A DNA stretch of 8,121 bases. Source: CAZFAT01 sp964517075. Lineage in GTDB: Bacteria > Acidobacteriota > Vicinamibacteria > Vicinamibacterales > SCN-69-37. Of this stretch, positions 6,632 through 8,121 are shown in pieces; position 1 is the stretch's first letter; each line of letters begins with the position of its first letter. Position numbers and translations under genes: made by a program. The notes below the pieces were generated by a model. The model saw only the letters and a list, made by a program, of their open reading frames with translations. It searched no databases and was not told the DNA's origin. The stretch spans positions 1 to 8,121 of the forward strand of contig CAZFAT010000195.1 of assembly GCA_964517075.1 (NCBI GenBank), read 5' to 3'.

Positions 6632-7864
6632 ATGATCGCATTGCGCAGCGCCCTCGACCCTCGGTCCCCTGTGACGTGTCGGCGCCTTGTTCGGGCGTTC
6701 GGCGTCGTGTTCTGCCTGGTATCGATCGGCATCGCGCGTCCGGCGGCGGGACAGCAGACCGTCACCGAAGCGCTCACGTTCCTGCTGTCGGGCCGGTCAA
6801 TTCCCACGGATGACTTCGTACCCAGCCTGCCACCCGACCTCTCAGCCACGGAGGCCTTCGCGCACGCGCTGCGGACCGATCTCAGCGTTCGTCCGTTGAC
6901 CTCGCCGGCTGGCGGCATGGCGTTCGAGTGGCACCCCGGCCTCGGCACGATGGCGCGGCCGACTGACAGTTTCGGGCCCTTCTTCACGAGCCGCGCTCGG
7001 GCAACCGGTCTGCGGCGCGCCTCACTGACGGTCGGTCTCCGTCAGACGGAGTTCGACGCCCTCCACGGCCAGTCGCTGACTGACGGCAGCCTGATCGCGG
7101 CGGGTAGCCGGGTCTCGGACGAAGCCGCGCCGTTCGACGTCCAGTCGGTGACGCTGCGCATCAGGGCCCGCACCGCGACGTTCACGGGCGAGGTCGGCGT
7201 CACCGATCGGCTGGACTTCATCGTCGCGGTACCGTTCATCGAGCTCACCCTGGCCGGGGAACGCATCGACACCTATCGGGGCACGCCCTTCGTCCAGGCG
7301 ACCGCCCTGGCGTCGGCGACCGGTCTCGGCGATGTGGTGGTGCGGGCAAAGTACGAACTCGTCCGGGCCGGCCAGGCGACGCTTGCAGCCGGCGCCGAGG
7401 TCCGCCTGCCGACGGGCAACACGACGAACTCCCTGGGCAGCGGGGAACGCCGGCTTGCTCCGCAAGTGATGGCATCGCTCGAAACGTCGCGGGTGACCAT
7501 TCATGCCGATGGCGCCTATTCGTTCGGTGAGGTGTCGAATGCCCTGCACTATGGCGGCGCGGTGACGCTCGCGGCCGCCTCGCGCCTCACGCTGGTCGGA
7601 GAACTGCTCGGGCGGACGGATTACTCGGCGCCCGGGCTCGCCGCCTTCACCGTGTCGCACCCGCGCCTGGCCGGGGTGAGCACCACGCTGATCGGCCGCA
7701 CGTCCGAGACGATGCATCGAATGATGGCGGTGGCCGGGATCAAATGGAATGTGACCGGCTCCTGGCTGCTGAACGCCCACGTGCTGCGTCCGCTCTCGGC
7801 GACCGGATTCACCGCCGAATGGAGTCCGGCCGTGACGCTCGACTATTTCTTTCAGCAGCGATGA
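6632..7864 (+). CDS. MetA-pathway-of-phenol-degradation-like outer-membrane beta-barrel protein
   Basis: 410 residues. A basic N-terminus and hydrophobic core (about 20-37) end in PAAG before QQ, consistent with a signal peptide of about 40 residues. From about 170 onward the protein is made of amphipathic strands. The family hallmark is at 230-263: TGLGDVVVRAKYELV, then LAAGAEVRLPTGN, followed by LGSGERRLAPQVMASLE, which matches the 'transporter / MetA-pathway of phenol degradation' barrel family. The C-terminus (VTLDYFFQQR) has aromatic residues near the end but not the classical terminal Phe. Family members are predicted outer-membrane channels with mostly untested substrates, and nothing nearby points to aromatic degradation. 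The segment 41-165 is less typical and may form a periplasmic or plug-like region. ATG 6632 is 6 bp after the BACON stop and has no strong SD; GTG 6671 is an alternative start. The stop overlaps the next start in ATGA. Confidence 0.8.
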   Translation: MIALRSALDPRSPVTCRRLVRAFGVVFCLVSIGIARPAAGQQTVTEALTFLLSGRSIPTDDFVPSLPPDLSATEAFAHALRTDLSVRPLTSPAGGMAFEWHPGLGTMARPTDSFGPFFTSRARATGLRRASLTVGLRQTEFDALHGQSLTDGSLIAAGSRVSDEAAPFDVQSVTLRIRARTATFTGEVGVTDRLDFIVAVPFIELTLAGERIDTYRGTPFVQATALASATGLGDVVVRAKYELVRAGQATLAAGAEVRLPTGNTTNSLGSGERRLAPQVMASLETSRVTIHADGAYSFGEVSNALHYGGAVTLAAASRLTLVGELLGRTDYSAPGLAAFTVSHPRLAGVSTTLIGRTSETMHRMMAVAGIKWNVTGSWLLNAHVLRPLSATGFTAEWSPAVTLDYFFQQR

Positions 7865-8121
7865 ACACCCACGACGGTCGGAGCCTCGTGCGGCGACTCG
7901 CGTTCCTGCTGGCTGGCGGCGTCGGCGTGCTCGTGGCGAGCGCGGCGCCAGCGGCCGCGCAAGGCGCGGCGCGCGTGACTCCCGACACACCCCCATCCCC
8001 GTCGCTGCCTCCGCCCGCCCCCGCCTTCACGCCGACGATGCCGCGCGACGCGGTCGCGGACATGGTCGGGCGGTACCGGGTGGCGTTCAGCGCTCTGGCC
8101 GCCGCGGCGGCCAAGGCGATC
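7861..8121 (+). CDS. Partial secreted protein of unknown function (5' end only)
   Basis: An ATG within ATGA overlaps the preceding stop by 4 bp and opens a frame that has no stop through all 87 codons to the window edge. The N-terminus is a good signal peptide: basic VRR at 10-12, hydrophobic LAFLLAGGVGVLVAS, and AAA before Q34 as the cleavage site. A Pro-rich stretch follows (about 42-62, with PPSPSLPPPAP), then a segment that looks like the start of an alpha-helical domain (AVADMVGRYRVAFSALAAAA). The third codon positions are strongly GC, as in the neighbouring genes. The family cannot be named from this fragment. The overlap and shared export signal suggest co-translation with the MetA-like protein. 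Confidence 0.75.
   Translation, partial: MNTHDGRSLVRRLAFLLAGGVGVLVASAAPAAAQGAARVTPDTPPSPSLPPPAPAFTPTMPRDAVADMVGRYRVAFSALAAAAAKAI

Overview
The window is GC-rich and densely coding. All five convincing genes lie on the + strand, and each begins with an export signal. The first four are an Oar-like TonB-receptor-type beta-barrel protein, a protein of the 'VWFA-related Acidobacterial domain' type, a triple-BACON lipoprotein and a MetA-like outer-membrane protein. This set points to Acidobacteriota, probably a soil Vicinamibacteria-type lineage. That placement is inferred from gene families and composition; there is no rRNA or other phylogenetic marker here.

Layout. Positions 1-127 are an upstream region with a perfect 14-bp palindrome, a possible -10 box and a GC hairpin that ends 3 nt before the first start codon. 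Positions 128-3328 encode a 1066-residue receptor-like outer-membrane barrel protein with an N-terminal carboxypeptidase-regulatory-like domain and no recognisable plug domain. Positions 3330-5408 encode a secreted VWFA-related protein; its start codon comes one base after the preceding stop. Positions 5409-5641 are the only real intergenic gap (233 bp) and hold a compact two-stem RNA-like element at 5495-5537. Positions 5642-6625 encode a lipoprotein with three BACON repeats and a polyproline linker. Positions 6632-7864 encode a MetA-type outer-membrane beta-barrel protein. Positions 7861-8121 are the 5' end of another secreted protein, which overlaps its neighbour by 4 bp (ATGA) and runs off the window.

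How they may work together. Spacings of +1, +233, +6 and -4 bp suggest two tightly coupled blocks (receptor-VWFA and BACON-MetA-secreted protein), possibly one transcript with a structured leader between them. All products are envelope or periplasmic/surface proteins: two predicted outer-membrane barrels, two presumed ligand- or protein-binding proteins (VWFA-like, BACON) and one unknown. A surface module for uptake or adhesion is a reasonable inference, but no enzyme, dedicated transporter component or regulator in the window identifies a substrate. No RNA genes of known class, mobile elements, CRISPR arrays or convincing rho-independent terminators were seen.
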